From Clostridium cuniculi (GTDB lineage: Bacteria > Bacillota > Clostridia > Clostridiales > Clostridiaceae): 64,000 nucleotides of DNA. Each line of letters starts with the position of its first letter. The stretch's first letter is position 1. A model generated the notes under the pieces. That model was not told where the DNA came from. It ran no database searches and saw nothing but the letters and a program-made list of their open reading frames with translations. The DNA is taken from contig NZ_SMUS01000014.1 of the NCBI RefSeq assembly GCF_004353185.1, positions 1 to 64,000 of the forward strand. The letters run 5' to 3'. A program made the translations under genes and the position numbers. Of the stretch, positions 56,421-64,000 are shown one piece after another.

Positions 56421-58022
56421 ATGAAAAGAAGTGATATAAAAAAGTTAATAATAAAAAATAAAAAAGCCATAATTATAGCTAGTGCAGTACTTATATTAAG
56501 TGGTGGATTAGTGTTAGTAAAAGCTAGGCAAAAAACTGAATTACAAATATCAAATTTAGAAAGCATAGAAGGAACTGTTAAGCTTGAAAAAGGAGAAATA
56601 AATCAATCTATAATAGTTAATGGAAATGTAAAAAGTGGAGAAGTTTCTAATGTATCATCATCTATAGCTGCAAAAGTTAAATCTGTTAATGTAAAAGTTG
56701 GAGACATAGTTAATGCTGGAGATGTTATTTGTGTTTTAGATGATAGTGATATTGTTAAAGAAATTGAAAGTAAAACTAAAGAATTAGAAGAGCAAAGAAA
56801 AACCTTACAAGATAATTATAATAAGCTTATAAGTCAATTAAATTCATTAAAAAACACACAATCACAAAGTTTAAGTATTCAAAATAAAGCAGTTGAAGCA
56901 GCTGCTAATAGTTTAAATAAAGCTAGTGCAGAATTAAGTAATTATGAAGGAATTTTTAATAGTATAAAAAATACATATAATATTATGCTTGGTGGCATAA
57001 AAGATAAACAAGCTAATTATGATAATGCAGAAAATTATAAGAAACAAGCCTATGAAACTTGGGTAAAATCAGGTGGAAGTGTTGATTCACAAGAGTATAA
57101 AAAGTATATAGAGGCTAGTGAAAATTTAAACAGAAAACAAGAGGAACTAAATCAAGCTAAGGAGCTTTATGATTATGATAATATAAGCAATAAGTATAAT
57201 GAAGCATTAAATACATATAATGAAAAAGTTGCTTCAAGAGATTCTGCAAAAGCACAATATGATGAAGCAGTAGCTAATAAGACAAGCATAGTAAATAGTA
57301 ATAAATCAGAAGTAGATACATTAGAAGCTAGTATAACTGAAGCTAGTATTCAAATAGAAAAGCTTAATGATAATGAGGAACTAAAAGAACTTAAAGAAAA
57401 GCTTAATAGCACAGTTTTAAAAGCTGAAACTAGTGGAAAAATAACAGAACTTAAAGTTAATGTTGGAAGTATGACAGATGGTACAATTGCAACAATTCAA
57501 TCTACAGATAATCTTATTCTTGAAGTTAATATAGCAGAATATGATATTCAAAAAGTTAGCACTGGAATGAAAGCTAAAATAAGTAGTGATACATTAACTG
57601 ATAAAGTTGATGGGGAGCTTGTAGGAATATCTCCAGTAGCTAGTGAAGGTGATAAAAAAGGGTTTGTTGCTGAGATAGCTATAACAAATGCTTCAGGATT
57701 ATTTATTGGAACTAATGCAAAGGCTGAAATAATTATTTCAGGTAAAAGTAATGTTATATTAGCACCTATTGATGCTATAAAAAATATAGATAATAATCCT
57801 TCAATACTTGTAAAAGAATCAGATGGAAATTTTAAAGAAGTTCCAGTTACTGTTGGTGAAAGAGATGATTACTATGTAGAGATTAATGGAAGTAATATAA
57901 AAGAAGGCATGGAGATTAATGCTTATGCTGCTTATGATTCAGACGATAATTCAGAGTATAATAGTGAAAGTAATGAAGGGTCTGATATTAATGAGGGGGA
58001 ATTCTTTAATGGAGAATCTTAA
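56421..58022 (+). CDS. MacA/HlyD-type efflux adaptor protein
   Basis: 533 residues. One N-terminal membrane span (about 14-35). Barrel-sandwich half KLEKGEINQSIIVNGNVKSGE and VSSSIAAKVKSVNVKVGD, a long coiled-coil hairpin (about 115-325), then the second lipoyl half (VLKAETSGKITELKVNVGSM), a beta-barrel domain and an acidic tail. ATG after AAGGAGTATAAGGTAT. Such adaptors work with MacB-like ABC transporters to export peptides or drugs. The next gene overlaps its end by 14 bases. Confidence 0.9.
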   Translation: MKRSDIKKLIIKNKKAIIIASAVLILSGGLVLVKARQKTELQISNLESIEGTVKLEKGEINQSIIVNGNVKSGEVSNVSSSIAAKVKSVNVKVGDIVNAGDVICVLDDSDIVKEIESKTKELEEQRKTLQDNYNKLISQLNSLKNTQSQSLSIQNKAVEAAANSLNKASAELSNYEGIFNSIKNTYNIMLGGIKDKQANYDNAENYKKQAYETWVKSGGSVDSQEYKKYIEASENLNRKQEELNQAKELYDYDNISNKYNEALNTYNEKVASRDSAKAQYDEAVANKTSIVNSNKSEVDTLEASITEASIQIEKLNDNEELKELKEKLNSTVLKAETSGKITELKVNVGSMTDGTIATIQSTDNLILEVNIAEYDIQKVSTGMKAKISSDTLTDKVDGELVGISPVASEGDKKGFVAEIAITNASGLFIGTNAKAEIIISGKSNVILAPIDAIKNIDNNPSILVKESDGNFKEVPVTVGERDDYYVEINGSNIKEGMEINAYAAYDSDDNSEYNSESNEGSDINEGEFFNGES

Positions 58023-58725
58023 AGATAAAAAACTTCTTATTGATATGAAGAATATAATAAAGAGATATTATATTGGAGAACCTAATGAACTTGAGATTCT
58101 TCATGGAATTGATGTAAAGATATATGAAGGTGAATTTGTTGCTATTGTAGGAGAGTCAGGATAAGGAAAATCTACATTAATGAATATTATTGGAGTTTTG
58201 GACAAGCCAACAGAAGGAGAATATTATTTAGATGGAATTAATGTTAAAAATGCATCAGAAAAAGATATGAATAATATAAGAAATCAAAAGATAGGTTTTG
58301 TTTTTCAAAATTTTAATCTTATAGGAAGAACTTCAGCTCTCAAAAACGTAGAGTTACCAATGCTTTATGCAGGTATAAATAGTAAAAAGCGTACAGAAAG
58401 AGCCATGGAACTTCTTAAAAAGGTAGGCATGGAAGAAAGATGTAATCATCAGCCCAATGAGCTTTCAGGAGGACAAAAGCAAAGAGTTGCAATTGCTAGA
58501 AGTTTAGCAAATGATCCGTCTATAATACTGGCAGATGAGCCTACTGGAGCTTTAGATAGCGAAACAAGTCGTATTGTTATGGATATTTTTCATGAATTAA
58601 ATATAAAGCAAAAAAAGACAATAATTCTTATAACTCATAGTAAAGAGTTAGCAGAAGAATGTCCGCGTGTAATAACTATAAAAGATGGACGAATTATAGA
58701 TGATAGAAAGGGAGGGAGTCTTTAG
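58009..58725 (+). pseudogene. MacB-like ABC transporter ATPase interrupted by an in-frame TAA within Walker A
   Basis: Start ATG 58009 after AGGGGGA. The frame encodes 51 residues ending FVAIVGESG, then TAA at 58162-58164, and continues in the same frame with GKSTLMNIIGVLDKPTEG through to 58725. Normally the Walker A reads GESGSGKST, so one codon, most simply TCA to TAA, is changed. All later motifs are intact: LSGGQKQRVAIARSL signature, ILADEPTGALD Walker B, ITHS H-loop. Restart at ATG 58180 would lack the ATP-binding loop. The adaptor, permease and two-component genes are intact. Either a recent inactivating mutation or a sequence error. Confidence 0.88.
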
Positions 58726-60011
58726 TGGGGTTACTTGAAAATATTAAGTTATCTATAAGTAGTTTATTAGCAAATAAGTTACGTTCAATTTTAACTATGC
58801 TAGGAATAATAATTGGGATAGCTTCAGTAATAACAATTGTAACAATTGGTGATTCCCTAGCCAGTTCTATAACTGATGAAATGTCTGGATTTGGAGCTAG
58901 AAATATAAATGTATATTTAGATCAAAAAAATACATATGATGAGTCAGAAGATTTTGATATGGAGAGTTTTAACTATGTAGAACCAACAGAGCAGGATAAT
59001 ATTACAGATGAAATGTTAGATAAATATAAAAATACACTGGGAGATAAAATAGAGGGCATATCTATTTCTGAAAATGTGGGAACTAATAATATTAGTAATG
59101 GAAAGAATAATGCTAATATTGATATATATGGCGTCAATGATGGTTATTTTAAAGTTGAAAATATTAAGCTTTTATCTGGAAGAGTTCTTTCAACTAATGA
59201 TATAAAGGGATTTAGAAAAATTGCTGTAGTTAGTGATGTTTTTGTAGATGATTATTTTGGAAATCAATATACATATGAAGAGGCATTAGGAAAGAGTTTT
59301 GAAATAACAGTAGGAGATAATATGGTTAGAGTATATATTTCTGGGGTTTATGAATTCGATAGAAGTAGCAATATGGGAGTAAACTCTGGAAATGAAAAAA
59401 CAACTACAGGTTTATATATTCCAATTTCAGTTGTTAAAAATATTACTGGTGGAAGCAAAGGATATGATTCCTTAACAATACTTCCTAGCACTAATGCAAA
59501 TGTAGAAGATGTTTTAAATATAACTAATGAGTTCTTTGCTAATGAATATAAAAGAAATGAGAATATAGTTCCAGTTGGATATAGTATGGAGTCTATGATG
59601 GAATCAGCAAATAAGATGATTAATAGTGTTAAATTAGCTATTAGTGCTGTTGCGGCAATTTCATTATTAGTAGGTGGAATTGGAGTTATGAATATAATGA
59701 TGGTTTCAATAACTGAAAGAACTAAGGAAATTGGTATACGTAAAGCATTAGGGGCTGGTAGAGGGGTTATATTAATTCAATTTATTGTTGAAGCTATAAT
59801 TATATGTATAATTGGAGGTATAATAGGAATTATATTAGGATTTATGTTGGGGTCTATAGGTGCAAGTATAATGGGATATGCAGCCAAACCTAATGTAAGT
59901 GCAATTTTAGGTGCAGTTGGATTCTGTATGGGAATTGGTGTATTCTTTGGGTATTATCCAGCAAGTAAGGCAGCTAAATTGAATCCTATTGATGCATTAA
60001 GATATGAGTAA
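58725..60011 (+). CDS. MacB-like ABC transporter permease (FtsX domain)
   Basis: 428 residues from GTG 58725, which shares one base with the ATPase stop; GGAGGG at 58711-58716. Membrane span 1 at about 20-42 ([20 protein letters not shown]), an extracytoplasmic MacB periplasmic-core-like domain (about 50-290), then three C-terminal spans with [25 protein letters not shown] and [17 protein letters not shown], the FtsX signatures. It forms the membrane part of the exporter whose ATPase is broken here. Confidence 0.92.
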   Translation: MGLLENIKLSISSLLANKLRSILTMLGIIIGIASVITIVTIGDSLASSITDEMSGFGARNINVYLDQKNTYDESEDFDMESFNYVEPTEQDNITDEMLDKYKNTLGDKIEGISISENVGTNNISNGKNNANIDIYGVNDGYFKVENIKLLSGRVLSTNDIKGFRKIAVVSDVFVDDYFGNQYTYEEALGKSFEITVGDNMVRVYISGVYEFDRSSNMGVNSGNEKTTTGLYIPISVVKNITGGSKGYDSLTILPSTNANVEDVLNITNEFFANEYKRNENIVPVGYSMESMMESANKMINSVKLAISAVAAISLLVGGIGVMNIMMVSITERTKEIGIRKALGAGRGVILIQFIVEAIIICIIGGIIGIILGFMLGSIGASIMGYAAKPNVSAILGAVGFCMGIGVFFGYYPASKAAKLNPIDALRYE

Positions 60012-60032
60012 TGTATAAGGAGAAAATGTAAT

Positions 60033-60728
60033 ATGTCAAATAAAATTTTAATTGCAGAAGATGATGAAGATATTATTGAATTATTAAGATTATATCTAGA
60101 AAAGGAGGGTTATGAAATAATTTTAGCAACAGATGTAGAAGAGGCTTTTCAAAAGCTTATACAAAATAAAATCTCATTAGCTATTTTAGATATAATGATG
60201 CCTAAGATGAATGGATATGAGCTTACTAAAAAGATAAGAGAAATAAGTAGAATACCAATTTTAATTCTTTCAGCTAGAAATCAAGATAGTGAAAAGATTC
60301 TAGGCCTTGATTTAGGAGCAGATGACTATCTAACTAAACCTTTTAATCCCTTAGAAGTAGTTGCAAGGGTAAGGTCTCTTTTAAGAAGGAGCTATGAATT
60401 TAAGGATACAGGTCTAGAAGAGGATAGTATTATAACTGTTGGCGAAATTACTTTAGATGATGGAGCTAGAATTGTAAGTAAAAATGGAGTAGAAGTTCAG
60501 CTTACACCAACTGAGTATAAAATATTAGCGTTATTAATGCAAAAGCCAGGAAGAGTTTTTACTAAGGCACAAATATATAAATGTATAAATGGTGAATATT
60601 ATGAAAGTGATGATAATTCTCTTATGGTTCATATTTATAGAATAAGAGAAAAAATAGAGTCAGATCCTAAAAATCCTATATACGTAAAAACAATTAGGGG
60701 GTTAGGTTATAAATTTGGAAAGTTCTAG
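60033..60728 (+). CDS. OmpR-family response regulator
   Basis: 231 residues. Receiver domain (about 1-118) with acidic pocket EDDED, phospho-acceptor Asp53 in LAILDIMMPKMNG and Lys in YLTKPFNP; winged-helix DNA-binding domain (about 135-230) with LTPTEYKILALL and VKTIRGLGYKFGKF. Overlaps the kinase gene by 14 bases and follows the exporter by 21, so the four or five genes form one unit. It probably activates the exporter on envelope stress, as in BceRS/YxdJ-type systems. Confidence 0.95.
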   Translation: MSNKILIAEDDEDIIELLRLYLEKEGYEIILATDVEEAFQKLIQNKISLAILDIMMPKMNGYELTKKIREISRIPILILSARNQDSEKILGLDLGADDYLTKPFNPLEVVARVRSLLRRSYEFKDTGLEEDSIITVGEITLDDGARIVSKNGVEVQLTPTEYKILALLMQKPGRVFTKAQIYKCINGEYYESDDNSLMVHIYRIREKIESDPKNPIYVKTIRGLGYKFGKF

Positions 60729-62325
60729 GAAAAAGCGCGGGAGTATATTTTTATTATTAATAAGAAACTATATATTTTTCAGTATAATAATTATGATAAT
60801 TTGGGTAATAATAAATTGTCTATTGTTAATATTTTTTGAGAAAAATTCTGAACTTGGATTAGGATTAAGCGAGAATGATAAAAAGTTACTTTTAGAAGAA
60901 AAGTTTGATAAGTTAAATGTAAAATCTATAGCTGGTCTTAATGGAGAAATAGAAATACTAGATGAAAACAATAATATTATTTATAGTTCATCTAATAATA
61001 ATCATAAATACACAGAGAGAGAATTAAATCTTATTCATGATTATGAAGAGGATTGTATTTACACAACCATATATGATTTTAAAGATGAAGATAATAATGT
61101 TTATAAAATGATAATATCAACTCCTTATGATTTTGATGAAAGGGGAGAAGCTTATTATGAGCCTGATAAAAGTTGGTTTAAAGTATTAGATAATAATCTA
61201 AATGTTGTATATCAGGTAGGTAATAATTCTGATAATAGTACTTCATATACAGAGGAAGAATTAGGATATATAACTGGTGATTATCCAAAGGAGTATTATC
61301 CGATGAAGTACACTTATATTAATGGGAATGGGGAAAGTAGAACGGTAATTATAAAGGAAAAAAGAATTAATGAAGAAGCTTTATATAAAAGCTTTGGACA
61401 ATTAAATAATATTTCCTTCGGATTATTTTTTGTAGCTTGTATAATATGTATTATTATTTTTGGATTATTTTTAAAAAAGAAAGTTCAAAAACCTTTAAAC
61501 AAGTTAAATAGAGCAATGCAACTTTTATCAGAAGGAAAAAATAATGAGCCAATAGTTTATTCAGGGCCTAAGGAGTTTGTTGAAATTTGTGAAAGTTTTA
61601 ATGTTATGGTGAATAAGTTAGAAAGCAGTGAAGTAGAAAGAAATAAATTAATTAAAGACAAGCAGAGTATGCTAGCTGATATTTCCCATGATTTAAAAAC
61701 TCCAATAACTACAATTCAAGGTTATTCTAAGGCATTAGCTGATGGAATTATTTCACCTGAGGAATATGAAAAATACTTTAATATAATTTATTCTAAGGCA
61801 AACCGTCTAACAGAGCTTATTAATATTTTCTATGAATATAGCAAATTAGAGCATCCAAACTTTAAGTTAGTTCTTGAAGATGTAGATTTAGCTGAATATC
61901 TAAGAGAATATATAGCAATTAAATATGAAGATATTTTAGAAAATGGATTTAATATTGAAGTAGATATTCCTGAAAAAGTAATGAAATGTAAAATTGACAA
62001 AATACAATTTCAAAGGGTTTTAGATAATATTTTAGGAAATGCTATGAAGCATAATCCTGTAGGAACAAAAATTTATGTTGCATTAAGTAATAAGGAAGAG
62101 GGCTATAAAATTATTATTGCAGATAATGGGGTTGGTATTCCGCAGGAGATAATTAATGATATATTTTCACCATTTATTGTTGGAGATGAATCAAGAAATA
62201 CCAAGCAAGGTTCTGGACTAGGTCTTGCAATAACTAAAACTATAGTAGAAATGCATAATGGAACTATTAAGTTAAATAGATCTCTTAAAAGAAAATATCA
62301 AACTGTTTTTGAAATAGAAATATAA
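60715..62325 (+). CDS. Sensor histidine kinase
   Basis: 536 residues from TTG 60715, overlapping the regulator by 14 bases. Membrane spans at about 10-36 and 235-258 around an outside sensor of about 200 residues (acidic; unknown fold). HAMP (about 260-310), HisKA with His325 in DISHDLKTPI, and ATPase domain with N box NILGNAMKHN, G1 DNGVGIP, F box and G2 GSGLGLAIT. It phosphorylates the neighbouring regulator. The large sensor differs from the tiny loop of BceS-type kinases, so it senses its signal itself. Confidence 0.93.
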   Translation: MESSRKKRGSIFLLLIRNYIFFSIIIMIIWVIINCLLLIFFEKNSELGLGLSENDKKLLLEEKFDKLNVKSIAGLNGEIEILDENNNIIYSSSNNNHKYTERELNLIHDYEEDCIYTTIYDFKDEDNNVYKMIISTPYDFDERGEAYYEPDKSWFKVLDNNLNVVYQVGNNSDNSTSYTEEELGYITGDYPKEYYPMKYTYINGNGESRTVIIKEKRINEEALYKSFGQLNNISFGLFFVACIICIIIFGLFLKKKVQKPLNKLNRAMQLLSEGKNNEPIVYSGPKEFVEICESFNVMVNKLESSEVERNKLIKDKQSMLADISHDLKTPITTIQGYSKALADGIISPEEYEKYFNIIYSKANRLTELINIFYEYSKLEHPNFKLVLEDVDLAEYLREYIAIKYEDILENGFNIEVDIPEKVMKCKIDKIQFQRVLDNILGNAMKHNPVGTKIYVALSNKEEGYKIIIADNGVGIPQEIINDIFSPFIVGDESRNTKQGSGLGLAITKTIVEMHNGTIKLNRSLKRKYQTVFEIEI

Positions 62326-62330
62326 AGTGG

Positions 62331-62377
62331 TTGCCCCCTATGGATCTTAGATTTAGATTCATGGGGGTAGATTATTT
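62331..62377 (+). terminator. Terminator of the efflux / two-component operon
   Basis: Imperfect stem GCCCCCTATGGATCT with AGATTCATGGGGGTA around a short loop, then ATTATTTTA. Confidence 0.75.
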
Positions 62378-62493
62378 TAGTCTTGCAATTATCTTTTCCT
62401 AGTGCTTAAATTGTATGATATAATTATAAATATGAATAATATAAAGTAAAAAAAGTAGGGTTTATCACTTTGATTTAAGGAGAGAGCAATAGT

Positions 62494-62919
62494 ATGAATT
62501 GTTATTATCATAATGATAAAGAGGTAGTAGCTGCATGCACAGAATGTGGAAGATTTATTTGTGATGCATGTAAGGTTAATATAAATGGAAAAGCAGTATG
62601 TAAAACATGTATAGAAAGTGGAGTATTTGATCTAAATGGTGGATATAAATATAACAAGTATAATTATAATAGAATAAATAAACAAGGTTATAACAACTAT
62701 TATGCAGGTAAGCCAACACAAAAGAGTTGGTTAGTAACATTATTATTATGTCTTTTTGTTGGAACTATAGGAGTTCATAGATTTTATGTAGGAAAAATAG
62801 GGACAGGAATATTGCAATTATTTACTTTTGGTGGATTTGGAATATGGACTTTAATAGATTTTATATTAATTGCTTGTAAAAAATTCACTGACTCAAAGGG
62901 TAATTTAATATTAGATTAA
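62494..62919 (+). CDS. Zinc-finger (B-box-like) TM2-domain membrane protein
   Basis: 141 residues, ATG after AAGGAGAGAG. N-terminal metal-binding domain (1-45) with paired Cys/His residues: C3/H6, CTEC, CDAC, CKTC, a B-box-like pattern. Tyr/Asn-rich linker, then a TM2 domain (about 73-135): KSWLVTLLLCLFVGTIGVHRFYVG, GILQLFTFGGFGIWTLIDFI. TM2 proteins are small two-span membrane proteins of unknown function. The next gene has the same N-terminal domain. Confidence 0.85.
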   Translation: MNCYYHNDKEVVAACTECGRFICDACKVNINGKAVCKTCIESGVFDLNGGYKYNKYNYNRINKQGYNNYYAGKPTQKSWLVTLLLCLFVGTIGVHRFYVGKIGTGILQLFTFGGFGIWTLIDFILIACKKFTDSKGNLILD

Positions 62920-62945
62920 TAATAAAAAGGGGGAGTTAAAAAGGT

Positions 62946-63689
62946 ATGAATTGTTCAAATCATGGAGAAAGAGAAGCAGTGGGAATGTGTGTGAGATGCC
63001 ACAAGCTTATATGCGAAGAGTGTAAAGTAAAAATAAATAATAAGTATTACTGTAAGGATTGTGTTTCTGAAATGTATTCAGATAATAATGGTGGCAATAT
63101 TTATAATAATAGAAATAACAATTATAATAATGGAAGCACTATAAATTCAGATAAAGTTAAGGAATATGCTGATAAAGCAGTAGATGCAACAATTGAAGCT
63201 ACAAATAATACATTAAACTTAGTAAAGGATTTTTCCAAGTCTGAAGATTTTAAAGAAGCTACAAATAAGATTACTCAGAGTCCCAAAATAGTTAATTATG
63301 TTCTTGGAATAATTGCTATTGTATTATTGATACCTAAAGTAGCAGACAGTATTAGTATAATACCATATTTCTTTGAAGAGCTTATATTTTCAGCTAGATA
63401 TTATGGAGCTTTTAGAACGCTATTTTACATTATAGAATTTATTTTAGGTTTTATTGAACCAATAATAATTATTGCATTAGCAGCATTGTTATTTAATAAT
63501 TTTATGAAATTAAAAAGAGAGATTAGAATAATAGCACCGATAGTTGTTGTTGTAGCATTTACATTAATTAGATTTGTTAGTGTAAATATATCATCTAGTT
63601 ACTTTGGATTTCATATAATAACAAATATGTTTTCATATTTTATTCCTGTAATATTAATAGTAGTAGGAAGTTATTTAGATAGGGAATAA
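62946..63689 (+). CDS. Zinc-finger (B-box-like) membrane protein, paralogue of the preceding N-terminus
   Basis: 247 residues. Start MNCSNHGEREAVGMCVRC and CEECKVKI, CKDC repeat the Cys/His pattern of the neighbour upstream. An Asn-rich linker and a helical segment (about 65-115) lead to about four membrane spans (about 118-245). The spans are not a TM2 domain and I do not recognise them. ATG 26 bases after the neighbour, with GGGGGAG upstream, so co-transcribed. Possibly a pair working together at the membrane. Confidence 0.75.
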   Translation: MNCSNHGEREAVGMCVRCHKLICEECKVKINNKYYCKDCVSEMYSDNNGGNIYNNRNNNYNNGSTINSDKVKEYADKAVDATIEATNNTLNLVKDFSKSEDFKEATNKITQSPKIVNYVLGIIAIVLLIPKVADSISIIPYFFEELIFSARYYGAFRTLFYIIEFILGFIEPIIIIALAALLFNNFMKLKREIRIIAPIVVVVAFTLIRFVSVNISSSYFGFHIITNMFSYFIPVILIVVGSYLDRE

Positions 63690-63721
63690 TAATATTAGAG
63701 TTTACTTAGGAGGTAAGGATA

Positions 63722-64000
63722 TTGAGTAAGATAAAAGTCTTGAGCGTATTTGGAACAAGACCAGAAGCAATAAAGATGTGTCCTTTAGTTAAAGTTTTAG
63801 AGAAGGATGATAGAATAGAATCGATTGTATGTGCTACAGCTCAACATAGAGAAATGCTTGATACAGTACTTGAGATCTTTGATGTTAAGCCACAGTATGA
63901 TTTAAATGTAATGTCACATGGACAAACAATAGTTGATGTATCTAACAAGGTTTTAACAGGTGTAGATAAAGTAATAAAAGAATGTAATCCTGATATAGTT
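63722..64000 (+). CDS. wecB: UDP-N-acetylglucosamine 2-epimerase, N-terminal part (3' end outside window)
   Basis: 93 codons from TTG 63722 with AGGAGGT at 63708-63714. The start KIKVLSVFGTRPEAIKMCPL, ATAQHREMLD and SHGQTIVDV are signatures of WecB/MnaA. The enzyme interconverts UDP-GlcNAc and UDP-ManNAc for wall teichoic acid linkage units or other surface glycans. Continues past the window end. Confidence 0.92.
   Translation, partial: MSKIKVLSVFGTRPEAIKMCPLVKVLEKDDRIESIVCATAQHREMLDTVLEIFDVKPQYDLNVMSHGQTIVDVSNKVLTGVDKVIKECNPDIV

Noticed and set aside
58150-58180. Programmed read-through or selenocysteine at the ATPase stop
   Set aside because: The codon is TAA, not TGA, no stem-loop recoding signal is visible after it, and a Ser codon one base away explains it.

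Overview
The window is very AT-rich Gram-positive DNA with strong AGGAGG/GGGGGA ribosome binding sites, frequent TTG/GTG starts and many hairpin-plus-T terminators. Gene content (split transketolase, PRD regulators with RAT antiterminators, LPXTG and CBM-rich secreted proteins, rubrerythrin, a c-di-GMP-I riboswitch, Wzx/Wzy cell-surface glycan genes) points to Clostridium sensu stricto, probably a host-associated or polysaccharide-degrading species. The species cannot be named from sequence alone.

Layout. 1-2.4 kb: the end of a surface-glycan locus (rfbB-like C-terminus, Wzx-type flippase, a 5'-truncated galU copy). 2.5-9.1 kb: a sugar operon with a PRD activator, ascorbate-type PTS EIIA/EIIB/EIIC, two-subunit transketolase and transaldolase. 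9.3-15.1 kb: a giant LPKTG-anchored protein with a putative zinc-peptidase domain. 15.4-16.9 kb: small DUF1659/DUF2922 proteins and a DUF2800-like protein that lacks its nuclease residues. 17.0-23.2 kb: a c-di-GMP-I riboswitch with tandem terminators, then a giant secreted M60 peptidase with four discoidin-like repeats. 23.2-27.3 kb (minus strand): a GH5 glycanase with a beta-trefoil domain, and a membrane EAL phosphodiesterase. 27.8-32.3 kb: a classic licT-bglF-bglA beta-glucoside operon with two RAT/terminator switches.

32.5-41.3 kb is the most interesting region: one apparent operon encoding a UDP-HexNAc dehydrogenase-like enzyme, a membrane-anchored protein with three NodB-like domains (only the last has intact metal ligands), a PilZ domain fused N-terminally to a processive GT2 synthase, a degenerate NodB-like protein with a beta-rich tail, and a GH18-like lipoprotein. 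It looks like a c-di-GMP-controlled, Gram-positive exopolysaccharide machine with its own polymer-modifying and polymer-cutting enzymes. An LCP ligase-type gene follows. With the riboswitch and the EAL phosphodiesterase, this puts a c-di-GMP remover and two c-di-GMP effectors within about 22 kb.

42.5-55.0 kb: an orphan beta-galactosidase C-terminal domain, intact galU, a VanZ-like protein and a Wzx/Wzy capsule-type cluster (glycosyltransferases, fused Wzz/BY-kinase, polymerase, pyruvyltransferase, flippase). 55.1-62.3 kb: rubrerythrin, a structured intergenic RNA candidate and a MacAB-like efflux operon with its two-component system; the ATPase gene has an in-frame TAA inside Walker A. 62.5-64.0 kb: two zinc-finger membrane proteins and the start of a UDP-GlcNAc 2-epimerase gene.
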